The position numbers and the translations under genes were made by a program. The notes under the pieces were generated by a model. It was given only the letters and a program-made list of their open reading frames with translations. It was not told where the DNA came from and did not search any database. DNA of 55,000 nucleotides. Source: Chromera velia (Eukaryota > Sar > Chromeraceae). This document shows, in pieces, positions 23,501 to 35,484 of the stretch; positions within the stretch are counted from its first letter, which is position 1; each line of letters begins with the position of its first letter. The stretch covers positions 3,634 to 58,633 of the forward strand of contig JAHBMJ010005944.1 in NCBI GenBank assembly GCA_018398765.1, written 5' to 3'.

Positions 23501-25453
23501 TTTGGGGGATTTCTCACCCAAGTCACGCTCTTTCCATATGTCTACGCATATCCCTCTGTGCTCTCTTCCTCTCTGGCACTTCCAGCGTCCCAAGCGCCAC
23601 TGGCTCTCTGTCAACTATCCTCTCTCCTTCCAGATTCCTCGCCTCTCTCTACGAATATCAGATCGATCCAACTGCACAGCCGCCCAAAAGATTTCATTGC
23701 CCCTCCTATCTGCTCATGCATCTGATCCTTCCTGTGCTTACCTACCGTCGCCTGCTGTTCCACGACACCCAAGAGTTTGCGTGCGTGCTCCTGACAAAAA
23801 GGAGAGAGAAGTACGGGCAAAGAAGGGAACAGATGAGTAAGCACGCGACACGCAGAGGCATTCCATGAATGAAGAGAGGAAACCAAAGGAGTTCGCCTTT
23901 CACTGCCCTCCACAAGTAAGAACCTGTCCAACTAATTGATAAATCAACATCTGCCAAATCAAAATGCGGCCTTCCCTCAATCATGTATGACATCCACCTA
24001 CCCACCCACAGACATCTTCCTTTCCCGTACACAAATGTCGTCCTCTCTTTCCTTTTTCTCTCCCTTTCTTTTAAATAAAATACATACACAACCAGACAGA
24101 CAGACATACCTGCAGGGTCAGCAAATAGTTCCGCAGACTTGCTTGGCTCAGCTGCCCTCCCAATTCCCTTCCCTTGCCCTTGTGCCTCTCTGCACTTGAG
24201 TCCGCGCGTTCTCCCCGTGTCCTTCCCGTGGACATCTCAAGGAGACCCTCAGGATCGCCCCCTGCTCCTGCGGATGCCCCCAGTTCCGCAGGAGACGCAG
24301 ACGCCAAATTGTTGCCTGCGCCCTCAGGCTGCACTACGGACGAGGCAGGAACCGACCCCTCCTGCTTCCCTTCAGCCAAGGGTGCTTCCCCCCCCCCGTC
24401 GCGCCGTGCGAGAACTTCGTGGGCAGCGACAGGGGGGGGTGACAGGGAGGAGGCACCCACCCGGGATGCGTGGGCACGCAAGGGGGCAGCCAAATGTGGG
24501 TCGTCCTGCTTAGTGAAGGAAGACGAAGAACGAATGTGAAAGGAACTGAGGGGAGGAGGGGAGACTGTGGTGGGACGTCGCGCCACGCCCTCTCGTCCCG
24601 CTAACAAAACACCGGATGCGTGCGGAACTGCGTCGGCGGGGGAGCGCCTGAGACCTCCAAGAACTGCTGGGGGGCATGTCTGATTCAGCTGCTGTTGCTG
24701 TGTGTGTTGTTGAAGCTGGTCTGCTGTTGCTCTCTCGAGCGCTGAGAGAATTGAGTTCTCTGAGACCGGAAGGTTGGAAGGCTCGGCAGGGGAATATGGA
24801 GATCTGCTGTGTGACCCTGTCCCTGCCCTTCCACCGTGGGGACGGGAAACACTCCTGATCACCCCTGACGAGAGTGCCAATGAAGAGCTGGCACCCCTGT
24901 TGCCATTTATTTTCGGGCCAAGGGAAGCACTTGTACCGAGACTCGGGATTGCAGTGCTCCTCGCGTCTGTGGAGGAGGTTCGAGTCGCACCTCCTTGAAG
25001 AGCAGTCCCCCCAAGGGAGTCTAGGCAGTCCGTTGGGACGCAGAAGGGTGAGGCACCAGCGACAGGACTTTGCACATTGCACACCTTTGATAAAGGGACA
25101 GGACCGTGGGAATGGGTGGCTGCAGACAGAAGAGTGAAAAAAGGAAGGGAAGGAATAATCCAGTCGCAATCCTCCTCGTGCAACAGTAGAGAAAGTAAAA
25201 GAACTAGACGGTCCTGCTTGACTGACCAAGAGACGGCTGGACACCATCTTCCATACCCGCAAGATTCGATCGGATCTCTGCAATCACAGATCAATGGAAA
25301 AGGTGAAAAAGTGGCACCCCGGTGTTGAAAAAGCTACGCAGTCTCCGAGAAGTTGTTCGAAAGCTCACCTTGAATCTTTTTGGCATGAGTGTCCTGCAGG
25401 ACTTGAATCTCCTGTGCGAATCGAAAGGCCCCTCTCAGAAAATTGCTCTCCAT
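15486..25453 (-). CDS. Gene C, coiled-coil protein with C-terminal MATH/TRAF-like domain
   Basis: Exons on the minus strand: 25453-25369, 25277-25227, 25119-24110, 23790-23746, 23365-22771, 22468-22187, 21864-21598, 21185-20154, 19778-19134, 18641-17657, 17133-17047, 16629-16569, 16475-16454, 16128-16088, 15674-15486. All have GT/AG borders and all phases close, giving 1798 residues from ATG at 25453. Exon 3 (residues 46-382) is disordered Ser/Pro/Ala-rich; exons 5-10 carry repeated coiled-coil segments (REEIVAAQSEMLRKMEG, AEIASLQRAVASLQDAV, SIAPLREELETLQAD). The C-terminus (about 1620-1745) is assembled from six exons: VEWRIDRL, SIWSPKFTASGL, KLQFFPQGG, GLCSLWLWVP, YTLFIGR, then DTILVGVEHLEV. 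This follows the W-x-I / SP-x-F / L-x-FFP-x-G / CSLxL order of MATH domains, which bind peptides and, after a coiled coil, usually trimerise. Partner and location are unknown. After residue 1750 the tail is Gly/Pro-rich and crosses an ambiguous base (15572), so its end is uncertain. No transmembrane segment or signal peptide is seen. Confidence 0.8.
15572..15572. other. Ambiguous base in the C-terminal exon of gene C
   Basis: The only N in the window lies in a C-rich homopolymer (minus-strand G run). A length error here would change the last 35 or so residues and the stop of gene C. Confidence 0.9.
15688..15735 (-). repeat. (TC)n(TG)n tract in the last intron of gene C
   Basis: On the minus (sense) strand the tract reads CTGTCTCTCTG then (TG)n, ending about 14 bp before the acceptor of the exon starting at 15674. 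Confidence 0.85.
17424..17660 (-). repeat. Long (TCTG)n, (TC)n and (TG)n tract in intron 10 of gene C
   Basis: On the sense strand the intron opens GTCAGTCAG and then runs through (TCTG)n, (TTTCCC)n-like pyrimidine blocks, (TC)n and (TG)n/(CGTG)n before a second (TCTG)n. It splits the MATH-like domain between KLQFFPQGGVP and the GLCSLWLW exon. Confidence 0.9.
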
Positions 25454-26189
25454 CTTGCGTTGGCGAACTTGCAAGAAGTATCAAATTCCTTGACGGGGAA
25501 GAGCTCTTTCCATTCTATTCTGTTGTCTAGATGGTTCTTGGACAAACAGTGGCTGAGGGAGAAAGTTCCGGCTTTGTGGTTTCTCCCAAACAAAAAGTTG
25601 CGCTGCTTCTTCACGTGCAGAGGAGGTCTACCTGGGATACAAATCGAAGGAACAGTCCGGCAATGAAAGGGAAAATCTGAATCATTTAAGAAAGGAAAGG
25701 GGGTCGGCTTGAGCTTATCCTGTTTAAACGCCAGGAATGATCGATCGAAGCGTTGCTTCGAAAATTTGAAATCGATCTTTAAATTATAATTGTGCATGCC
25801 TGCAGGGGGCGACCCGGCCGCGCTCGCGCCGGGCGCCGCCGCCGCGATTCGATCATGCATATGCATCCTCCGGCCCCCGCCGCGACCCCCGCCGCGAGTG
25901 CATTCCAGTTCTTTCCTGCATGTTGCATTCAATCTTGCTCCCTCAACCTGAGTCCTTGAATCTGGATGATCCAGACTGGATCCCTTGTTCCTCATGATTA
26001 TTAGTGGTTCTTCAATTTTTCGGTTCAAGGGAGAACCAGGTGGCCATTGACCTGAGGTCGGAAACGGCAAAGATCTCGACCGTCGCTTATGCTATATGTC
26101 AGAACAGGCTCCGCGGGGAAGTATACCTCTGTGAGGTGGATTCGAGCTTGAGTCTTTCGTCGTCTCTTGTGACAGGTCCGAATTTGAAA
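25454..26189. promoter_or_regulatory. Divergent promoter region of genes C and B, with GC-rich patch
   Basis: The inferred start codons of gene C (25453, minus) and gene B (26190, plus) are 736 bp apart and point away from each other. Between them, 25803-25915 is extremely GC- and CpG-rich (CGCGCTCGCGCCGGGCGCC and similar), unlike the flanks, and encloses a palindromic ATGCATATGCAT at about 25856-25867. I infer a shared control region; no TATA box or initiator can be assigned. Gene B may have an untranslated first exon, since a good AG lies just upstream of its ATG at 26173-26174. Confidence 0.5.
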
Positions 26190-28181
26190 ATGAAAACTTA
26201 TTTGGAGAGACTAGGAGAAGAAGAACGCAATGCATTGGTGCGTTTGTCTTCCGAAAAGAATGGCAAGGGAGAGGAATCAGCTGAGGATGCAAAGCCGAGA
26301 CGGATAGATAGAGGAATGCCCTCCTCATTGAACACTCGGAAGACATTCCTCCACAGTCCCACCTTCTCTGACGTTCCAGTATCAGACTCTCCTGGACGCT
26401 CTAACGAGCTGAAGATGCAGAGCCAAACTCAACGACCGGCCGCGCCTGCGGTCTTGGCGGATCTTGGTGACTTGTCTGGTTCGCTGATGCGTGTGGCTCA
26501 GTCTGCATTCCTACTAAATTTGTCTGCGACTGTCGGGTCGCTTGTCTGTAACGCTTTTAGTGCGCATCTTGTGCTCTTCTGCTACGGCACTTTTCCATTC
26601 GCTGATTCTGCCGGCACCTCTCTCAGGCTGCGGTCTTGTGTCTTGCTGCCTGCGCCATCCCTGCCTGGTTGTACTTCTCTGTCTGCGAGTCCAGCTGTTG
26701 CGGGGTTCTTCATCCGTCGACAAATCCTTGTGCATCCTTCTCTTTTGACCTTCCTCTGAACTCTGCAGCAGCCATAAGGGAGCTTCAACAAGTACGACGC
26801 ACCCCGCGGCCCCTGCCCGTCCTCGTCCAGACAACTCCTCTCTCTCTCTCTCCAAGGGGGGGCGGATTCCGATCGCCTTCTCTCCAGCGGCATGGGATGG
26901 CATCCTCAACAGAACAGGAAGAGGAAGAGGAGGAGAGCAGTTTTCCGGAACTGCTTCTTCGTGCAGAAGCAGACGGGGGATCCGTTGATCTGTACAGGTG
27001 AGGGCAGGGGGCAAAGCCAGGTGTGGAACGAGTGAGTGAGTGGGAGGGGAGGTGGGCAGGTATTCCGGTCAGGGCTGCAGTGAGGAGGGAGGAGAGAGGT
27101 TTCGAAGTCGATGCACTTCTTGCACAGTGCCCATGTTTTCCTTCTTGCACAGTGCCCATGTTTTCCTTCTTGCACAGTGCCCATGTTTTCCTTCTTGCAC
27201 AGTGCCCATGCTTTCCTTCTTGCACAGTGCCCATGCTTTCCTTCTTGCACAGTGCCCATGTTTTCCTTCTTGCACAATGCCCGCCATGTCGACTTTTCGA
27301 TCTTCCAGATCTCTCCCTTCCCTTCTGAATCTTCATTTTCCCTCCCTTCCTTTCTCCCTCCCTCCCTCCATGCCTAAGTACGTGCTTGCAGTCTAGTCGA
27401 ATCGAGGGCCCCCCCTGTCTCTCTGTCTCTTTCGCCCTCTGCTCCTCCTGCTTCGCCTTTTGGAGGTGCCGACGGGAAGGACGGGGTCATCGACGGTGGG
27501 GGCACAGACGGGGTGCAGCTGCTACAGCGAGAAAACGGTATGCATGTGCCAAGACAGACCCTTTGCACAAAATGGCAGGGGGGGGAAACGGAGCCCCTGC
27601 TGTGTGAAAGCAAAACAACGGGTGGCTCCAGGAAGACGTGGAAGGAAGCCTCGCTGAGGGCGACAGAAACACCCTCTTGATTTGAAGAGACTCAGTGGGA
27701 GGGAGGAAAAAAGAATACGCACTGAGTTTCTGCCAGCCGTGACTGATGTCTTTCTAACAGACAGACCCTTAACTTAACGCTGCGGTCTCTCTTGCTCTCT
27801 TGCTTCCAAAGTGCCTTTCTTCTCTTCATCCTCTCGCCGTCTTTCTTTCCCTTTCCCTTCCTGCCTGTCTGTTGTATTTGTGGGTCCCTCACTGTCTGCT
27901 TGCACTTGCAGACGCTCTCCTAAGCTTCTTGGAAGCGTCGGAGAAGGACAAGAGGAGGGCAGACCGAAGAGGAGCTCAGCTGGAGGCGCTGCTGGTCAGC
28001 TGGAGGAAGGCATCGCATAAAAAACGGAGAGAGACTTGTGTTGATCAGTGTCATCTGATTCTCTCTAGACAGTCGGACCGACTTCAACCGTGCAGCAGTC
28101 CAAAGAATGGGGTGTTCCCGAATCGGCGTTGTCATTTGGTCCAAAAATCGAATTTCCAGAAAGAACAGGAAAAAGAAAGTT

Positions 28182-28213
<32 letters not shown>

Positions 28214-29558
28214 ATTTGTGCAGAGTGGGATCCTCCAGAAGAGACGCGCCCAGATCGAGGGCACCAGGAAGACCCGGCTCTTCTGGAAGCTGATCGCAGA
28301 CGCCTCTTCCTCGCACTCTCAACCTCAACTTCAAGGTGATGTTCAGACTCCCGAAGCACTGGGGGGGGCCTATCGGAAGGGAAAGGGAGGAGGCGTTAAT
28401 GAGAAGGCGCGTGGACGGGGTGTTTTCTCAGACAAGGAGGCAGAAGAAACTGCAGAAACGTGCGCGTTGATTGTCCAAATGGAACAACGAAGAAGAAGTC
28501 ATCGCCTTCAGAGAGAAAGGGAATGGAGGCAACGGGGAGGGAAAAGGTCGGGAGGGAGGGAAACAGCTCTGTACCCTGCTCTCTGCTTCTTTCTTTTTCT
28601 TCTTCTGCTCCCCCTCTCCCCTCTTCCTGTCCCCCACTCTCTTTTTGCAGTTGTATTTCTGAGCATCTCTGAAGAGTGTTCTGTTGAGGGGTGCCTATGG
28701 GTGCCTCTTCTTCTTCTGTCTTCGCATCGTGAATCCATTCTCTCATTGTTGTCTCCGTCGAAATTTTCTCCCGCTCTCTCTTTCCTTCGCATGTGTTGAC
28801 TCCGGCGTGATCCGGAACAACTGCGTCTGGCCAGTCGCCTACCGTGCGGTTCTGAAAAACTCGATAAAAAGCCCTTTTCCGTGTTCCAGTAAAGTGTGAA
28901 GTGTGAGTGAGGGCGGGGACCGACCGAGGCAGCTCGGCAAACATGGCCTTTACAGAAGAACTCACTCACTCGATCGGCATACAGATTGTGTGCGAAGATA
29001 GAGCTCAGAATCCCCCCCCCCCCAATACATTGATTTGATGCCATCGTTGGTTCTCCGCATCGATCTGCAGAGGGAGATCATGGTCCCCCGCCCCTCCCGG
29101 TTCAGGGACCTTCTTGGCATCTGGAAAGCGGCAGACGGGACAGAAGACAATGAGGAGGACAGGGGGACAGGATGGCAGAGGACGGGCGGACAGCAGCACC
29201 GTCAGACCACAGGGAGGCGATCTGCAGGTGTGTTGGTTTGGTGAGGGGGGGAGAGGAAGTAGATTTCTTCTCGGCTTAATTGGGTTGGAAGGGCGTTCTT
29301 TATCTTCGAAACAATCGGTACTGCCATCGGCCTTGCAAGGACCTCGTTTGTTATCTCTCTGACTTTTTGCATGTCTCCTCTCTTGCATGTGGTTTTTAAG
29401 CTTACCTTCTTGCTAATCTTTGAAGGCTCTGATACTGTGGGCGGGTTTGGTGCTTGCACTGTGAGTGCTTTTGCTTCCACGTGTACACTCACATACACGG
29501 ACATGTATATCCATATATGTTTGTGTATATGTACGTATATATGTACACACACATACAC

Positions 29559-29620
<62 letters not shown>

Positions 29621-29627
29621 TGTGTGC

Positions 29628-29668
<41 letters not shown>

Positions 29669-32600
29669 CAGCGACGTGTTGTGTTAGAAGCCCAAAGGCC
29701 GGACGTCGACGGAGGGAGGAGGGCGGTGGGTGGTCGATCGCCCTCGTTGGAAACTTCTCTTCGAAAGTGGTTGGATACGCGGATGGAACGGGAAGGAGGA
29801 AGGGCGGGGAAGACTCGCGATCGGACCGGCAGCAGCATTTGCTTGTACAGGGAGAGGGGTAGGATCGGGTCCTTGGAGACAGAGAAGAGGAGAGCGGAAG
29901 TCGGATGGTCAGCTACTCAATCGGAGAGGGCGTGGGTTGCCATCGGCTTAACATTCTCTATCTCTTTCACAAGACAACAAACAGACGGTGCATGCAGACA
30001 GATCAGTGGATGGACATGCAAGAGAACCGCAGTGGTCCCTTCTGCATGCGTTTTCTTTCTTTCCTTTTCCCTTTACAACGTTGCAGGCAGATGGATAGAT
30101 CTGCATGAGCACTCATGTCAAGCTGCGGATTCTGTGTGTTTGTATTCGGCATGACAACAACCACTGTGTTGTCGTTTGGGCCCGCTTGCTTCCACTTGGT
30201 CGCTTCTCCGTACACACCCCTCTATCTTCTCTCTCAGCTTCTGTTTAATCTGAGATTTCGTTTGACTTTGTGTCGGTCTACTCTCTGTCCATTCACTCCC
30301 TCACATGCAGGTGTTTGATGCGAATTATCCGTCTGGAGAGAGAGCTCGCAAAGATGAAAAGCAGATCGCGGGTGAGTGAGCCTCCCTTCCTTGCAACAAA
30401 GAAAAATTACGTTTAGCATGCACACTGCAGCACCGGGAGGGAGCAAAGAAAGAAACAGTCTCTTGCAAAACTTTTTTTTTGTCTGTCGCCTGCAGGCAGG
30501 AACATTTATGCACAGAGCTTCGAAAGCGATCTGCAATTTTCAAGTGGTTCGCTTTTGATGAGCTCACCTCTCACATGCAGTGAAATTTGAGCCGAGTAGC
30601 CTTCTTTCTGTTACGGCTGCTCCCCTTCTTTCCGTTCCTTCTGTCTTCAGCAACGTGAGTTATACTGCGAGAAAGTGGAGGGCAAGCTTTTGGCCGCTTT
30701 GTCTGCTGGTGGCACTTCTAAAGGGGGCGTTTCTCTAACCGACAGGCTGCGGGTCCCCTCCCACTCCCTCCCGATCCAGGAAAAGGAAAAGCGGGGGGGG
30801 GGGGCTAGGAGAGTTCGACAGCAGGAGTCAGAGGCAGGTTCGTACTCAGTTGAGCACTTGAGGAGACAGGCCAGGCAGGGCGTCCCTCTAGGTCCTCGTC
30901 TCCTTTCTGCACAAGACAGGACTGAGAGTACTGAGAGGAGAACCGCTGCTGGTGGGAGGATCAATGATCATCAGCAGAAGCAAAGACCTGTCCAGAGAAG
31001 CTCGTTTCGAGAAGACGACGCTGAGAGACACAGACGCCGTCCCCAGAGAGTGCCGTCCAGAAAAGAGACTTCAGGGGAGGAAAAGGAAGACCACACCACA
31101 GCAGCAGCAGCAGAAGAAGAAGACATTGACGCCCCCCCCAGAAGGCGAATCAGGGGAACCCGATCCCACCAAACGACCGTCACACTTGACAGATCCACAC
31201 GCACACACCCTGCCCTCGACTTATGGAGGGAAGTAGAAAGAAGTTATGCCGCGAGGGGTCCCTCCTCCACCCCCCACACGCATACTCACACAGCGACAGC
31301 TTCTCCCGCTGTCTTCTATAGCCACAGCGCGAAGGCGGGAGAGAAGGACACGTGGAGGCCCCGTCCAATCCTTGGGGGGAACAATTCCGAGGAACAGCCC
31401 CATTCAGAAGTGCACAGAAACAGGGGAGGGAATTTTGATTCTCCGCTGGCAGGCACAGTCCCAGGAGGGGAGTCGGGAAGCGCCCCGGGTTCGTCGCACC
31501 CCAACGGTGTAGAGGGCCCCGTGGTGGTCCTCCGAGACCCGTCACAGGGTTTGAAGAAGGAAGGAGACGGGGAAGGAAGATGGGCTGTTGCGGATGTCCC
31601 AGTTGGGCTTCAGCTTCAGTCTCATGATGTTCCTCAGAGAGAAAGGGGAACTGGTTGTGCAGAAGAAGGGTTAGGAAGAGAGGGAGGAGGAGAACGAGAG
31701 GGGTTTTTGATGAGTGACTTTCCCAACCGAATCATCCTGGGGAGAGGGGGAGCCTCTTGCCCCCACGACCTCCCTTCTAGCCATGCAGAGAGAACCGCCA
31801 CCACGCCCACCTTCGGGAGGGGGGGTGCTGGAGGTGGAGGTGCGCAATCCTCCTGTCGTTTGTCTTGGCACCCCGAGGCACAGGGGGAGAATTCCAAGGG
31901 TGCTCTCTCTCTAGGTCTTGTTGAGGCGCAAGACCGCTCTCTTACTCTGTCCAGAGAGGGAGAGAATGTGCAGACAAGCGGGGGGGCGGCATCGTCTAGC
32001 CATCCAAGAGAAGAAGTCCAAACAGAAGAGACGAGTGAAAGAAAAGTCCCCGACAGCCGTCTCCACCTTCTCTCTTCAGTGTCTCCTAGTGGAGATGGAC
32101 TAGACCCCCCCCCTCTTCTTTTGGGAGACACTCAGCCAGTCCCGCCCCTATCCCCCCAGAGCGATGACCAGCCCGAAGCATCGTTCTCCAATTTCCCCCC
32201 CCATCCCCCGCTTGCAGCCTCCCTTCCTTCAGGAGGAGCTGTAGAACAGAATCTGTCAGACGCACCCTTCGCGCCATTTGACCGCCCTGTCCCGGAAGGT
32301 CTCTATGGCGCTCTGTTGGGGCAGCAGAGGGGGAGGGAGAGGGAAAAAGAGAAAAAGCAGGAGAGACACCCAGTCGACCCAACGGGAATATCTTCTCTTG
32401 AAGAGAAGGAAGGAGAACGGAGGTTGAATATCTCCGCGTGGAGCCAGGGGGTTTTGAGGGGCCTGTTGGGTTCCCCTTCGACTCCCCAGAACGAAGAGAA
32501 AACAGCAGGGGAGGAAAAGACTAAGGAGTCTGCCCCTTCCGCTTCCGATCCCCAGTCTTCTGTTGCCCCTTTGCGTCCAATTCAGAGTGCAAGGACAGGT

Positions 32601-34604
32601 GCAGAGAAACGGGAGAAAGGGCAGAACGCAGACCCTCAGACCACAAAAGAAGACGCCCCGCTAGAGCAATCCTTTTCAAAGCCAGCTCCACGGCGCGAGC
32701 TCACGAAGGCCATCTCGGCACTTGCACAGTCTGTAGATGTCTCTGACCCCTCAGCCCTTCGTTTCTCCGCTTCTCGTCGCCCCCCCCGTCTCCCATCTGC
32801 CTCCTCCTCCCTCTCCCTTTCGATCTCATCATCTGTGAAAAAGGAAAAAGACAACCTCCCGCCTCCGGACGATTCCCATCCCATCCCTTGGGGAAGAAAC
32901 AGTCTCGCAGACGCAAAACCTCAGAGGGGGGGAGACTTGCCTCTCCAGTCGAGCGAGCATCACATACAATCAGCCTCGTTCACAGACTGCACACAGAGTG
33001 CAGCGCCAATACAGCTATCATGGCTGCAGCCTGACGTAGGCAACAGCCCTCTGCCCACAAGAACAGGCCAGCGTGAGCACAGCAGCGAGGAGACACTCAA
33101 GGGAAAAGAAACGTCCCAATGCAAATGGGGGGAGGACCCCCGTGCCTCCTCTGAGACAGAAAAGGGGACAGCACATCTCCGTCGTCGTCCGTATGGGGGT
33201 GGGAAGGAGGGAGGGGGAATAGCCGGGGGCTTGTCGTCTCTGTCTCCTTCCTCCTCCCATGCACACGACGGGGCTGTGACACTTGGGGGCATTGTGCTTA
33301 CAGGGGGGAGAGGGTTGCCCGATCCTTCCTCGAATGCCTGCAAGACCCATCCGTCCGCACGTGCCACAGCAGCGCCGCTTCCCCCCCTGAGCGCTGAAGA
33401 TGGAGAATGCCCCCCCTCCCCCCTTCGGGATACTTCCCGGGTGGTGGTGGAATGTGATGGGAATAGGAAGGAGGGGGGCGGTATGAGCTTGGGTGAGGAT
33501 GAATATTCGAATCAGTCTCTGTCTATGGAAGGCAGTTTGTCGTTGTCTCCGCAGCGAGAATGGAGGGGGGCGAGGAGCTCAGAAGTGGTTCACGAAAAGT
33601 TAGAGAAGGTAGAAGGGAGCGTGGCGGGTTCTGTTTCTGATTCTCCGTCTCTTTTGGAAGAGCTGGAGGCCTGTTGTGCGCATTTGTCGCCTCTTCTAGG
33701 GGATGATGCGAAAGATGGGGATGCGTTGAGTAAAGAGGGTGTTCTGCTGGATTGTGACGTTGACGATTCCTCCCTTGAGGCAGCCGCAGCATTGGCAGAG
33801 CGACTGGGCCGTGCGCCCATCTCGAGGTTGTTGAGGAGTTTGAAAAGGGGGGAGGAGGACCCTCGGTCTCAGGGGGGTGAAGAGGGCCCGTGTGAGGTCC
33901 CTCTTGCAGAACAGTCTGCGAGTGCTGCGGAGAGGGAAAGGTTGGGGTTCCCTCTTGACAGCATTCTCGAAATGCCTCAGAGAGAGAGGGGTGAAAAGGA
34001 TTCAAGGGGTGTGTGTGTCAATGACGGTGAGGGCATTTTACCGGTGAATTGCCAAGGAAAGTCCGTTGAAGGAGACGGGAAGAGACAGGAAGTCTCTCTG
34101 AAGAGCTCTACGCGGAAGGTGGCCAATCCAAGGAAAGGGGGAGAGGTGGAATTTCAAGAAGAGCAAACGGCTGTTCCAGAGCTGTTACAGAGGCCCCCAG
34201 AGTCCCCATCCCCTTCCTCAACTGAGCCTTCCTGCATCGGTTCAGCCAGTGCAGCAGCTGCCCTCCCCTTTGCCAGTGCAGACAGATGCAGAGACCCCAC
34301 AGAGCCCACCCGACAGCCTCAGCCTGATGGAAGCCGTCAGAGAGCGGTATTTCAATCTCAGAGTCCGAGTTCGCGTCAGACGGGTTCTGCAGGTTCTCCT
34401 TTCGGACCGCACCTCGCAGCCACGTGTTGTAGTCCCGTGGGATTCCCGCATTTGGGACGAGAGAATATGACAGAGAGCTTGCAGTCAGGCGCTACGCGTC
34501 AGCCTGTGTGTGGATGCACTGCCCCCCACCCGGGAGTGCACAGAGGGGATTGTACAAGTGTTCCTTCAAGCTCTTTAGACTCAAACTCCTGGAGTTTTCA
34601 TTGA
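26190..34604 (+). CDS. Gene B, large coiled-coil and disordered protein
   Basis: Not a family I recognise. Phase-consistent exons: 26190-26466, 26769-26997, 27392-27537, 27912-27994, 28224-28335, 28651-28690, 29071-29227, 29672-29844, 30311-30371 and 30651-34604, predicting about 1743 residues. The start MKTYLERLGEEERNALVRL is helical; exon 2 continues AIRELQQVRR and ends acidic (EQEEEEEESSFPELLL). Exons 4-5 (LLSFLEASEKDKRRADRRG, GILQKRRAQIEGTRK) and exon 9 into 10 (MRIIRLERELAKMKSRSR, then RELYCEKVEGKLLAAL) look like coiled coil. The final exon codes for residues 427-1743 as one uninterrupted Ser/Pro/Glu/Arg-rich, probably disordered chain with no cysteine pattern, signal or membrane segment. 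The small exon 28651-28690 and the donor of the 29672 exon (29845, or 29869 in the same phase) are the least certain. A scaffold role is a guess from composition only. Confidence 0.65.
27116..27284 (+). repeat. 25-bp minisatellite resembling tandem splice acceptors
   Basis: Seven copies of CTTCTTGCACAGTGCCCATG plus TTTTC lie in the intron between 26997 and 27392 of gene B. Each unit joins the next so that a pyrimidine stretch (TTTTCCTTCTTG) precedes CACAG. Copies 4 and 5 have CTTTC, and the last has CACAA, which loses the AG. Confidence 0.95.
28180..28214 (+). repeat. (TTTC)n microsatellite in gene B intron
   Basis: About nine TTTC units directly upstream of the acceptor at 28223, so the repeat serves as the polypyrimidine tract of that intron. 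Confidence 0.9.
29550..29668 (+). repeat. (TA)n(GA)n(TG)n microsatellite in gene B intron
   Basis: TA, then GA, then TG dinucleotide blocks end in GTGCGTGCAG, so the (TG)n block abuts the acceptor of the exon at 29672. Confidence 0.9.
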
Positions 34605-35003
34605 AGTAGTGTTTTGCTATTTACGACTTCAAACCTTACTTAAATTTGGTATATGACCTAGTATATGACGCTAGTGTATGTTGGTGGGTCTGGTTGCCTC
34701 GAAAAAATAATTTTTAACTACAGGAAAACATGATCTACTGCAGTACGTAATATGTTTATTTTATTGGTACTATATATTCTTATTTTTTATATAGGAGTCC
34801 TCTAGATTTATTTAAAGTTGATCTTTTATAGTGAGAGAATGACAGCCGGTAGATTTGTTTGCTAGTGGTCTGTTTCGTTAATTTGATTGATTAATTTTGA
34901 TTGATTAACTTTTTTGGAATATGAAATGCAAACTAGAGCGCACGGCGATGCAGCGATTACTACACCGATTAGCACTGATCTTTATGATCATGCAGATAGA
35001 GCT
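34605..35003. other. AT-rich spacer between gene B and the retrotransposon
   Basis: Contains the presumed 3' UTR of gene B and short TTGATTGATTAA words near 34880-34915. No gene is visible. Confidence 0.5.
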
Positions 35004-35007
35004 GATG

Positions 35008-35470
35008 TGTTAAGGTCTACTTAGAGGGGTTGGCGCTGGTGAGTGCTTGCAGAGGGTCAAGGGTCTTCAGGGCTTAATGTCGCTGGAGTGGTTCAGGTCG
35101 ATCCCTAGTGACAGACTCAATCGATGTCAGGAGTATGGAGCTTTCTTGCGATTCAGCGATCGATCTGATTTTATAGTAGTCTTCCAGAAAGTCTTTTGGA
35201 AGTCTTTCATATGATTTCGATCGAAATGCAACAGACCAAAATCTGTATAGTACAGGACGTTAACGTCCCGTCTCTTTTCTTGTTGATCCTTAAAAAGGCA
35301 GATAGCGAGGATTGAACCTATGATCTTCTGTTTGTTAATGTTGTATGGTAACCACTAAGTCATAAACGTAAGCGACACACACCATTTTCTTTTGCTTAGC
35401 ACTATTTTTGATTAAGTCAATTTATTTAATTCTCATTTTCTTTCTAGTCACGCTTTGATAGCACATAGCA
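35008..35470 (-). repeat. 3' LTR of the chromovirus
   Basis: 463 bp; on the plus strand begins TGTTAAGG and ends CATAGCA (TG...CA ends). Matches 47776-48241 at about 95 percent by eye. Confidence 0.95.
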
Positions 35471-35484
35471 TTCGCCCCTTTCTA
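35471..35484 (-). promoter_or_regulatory. Polypurine tract
   Basis: On the minus strand TAGAAAGGGGCGAA abuts the first base of the 3' LTR, the expected place for plus-strand priming. Confidence 0.7.

Noticed and set aside
23494-23868. Plus-strand genes within 19-25 kb
   Set aside because: These frames lie opposite or between exons of gene C and show no splice logic or composition of their own.
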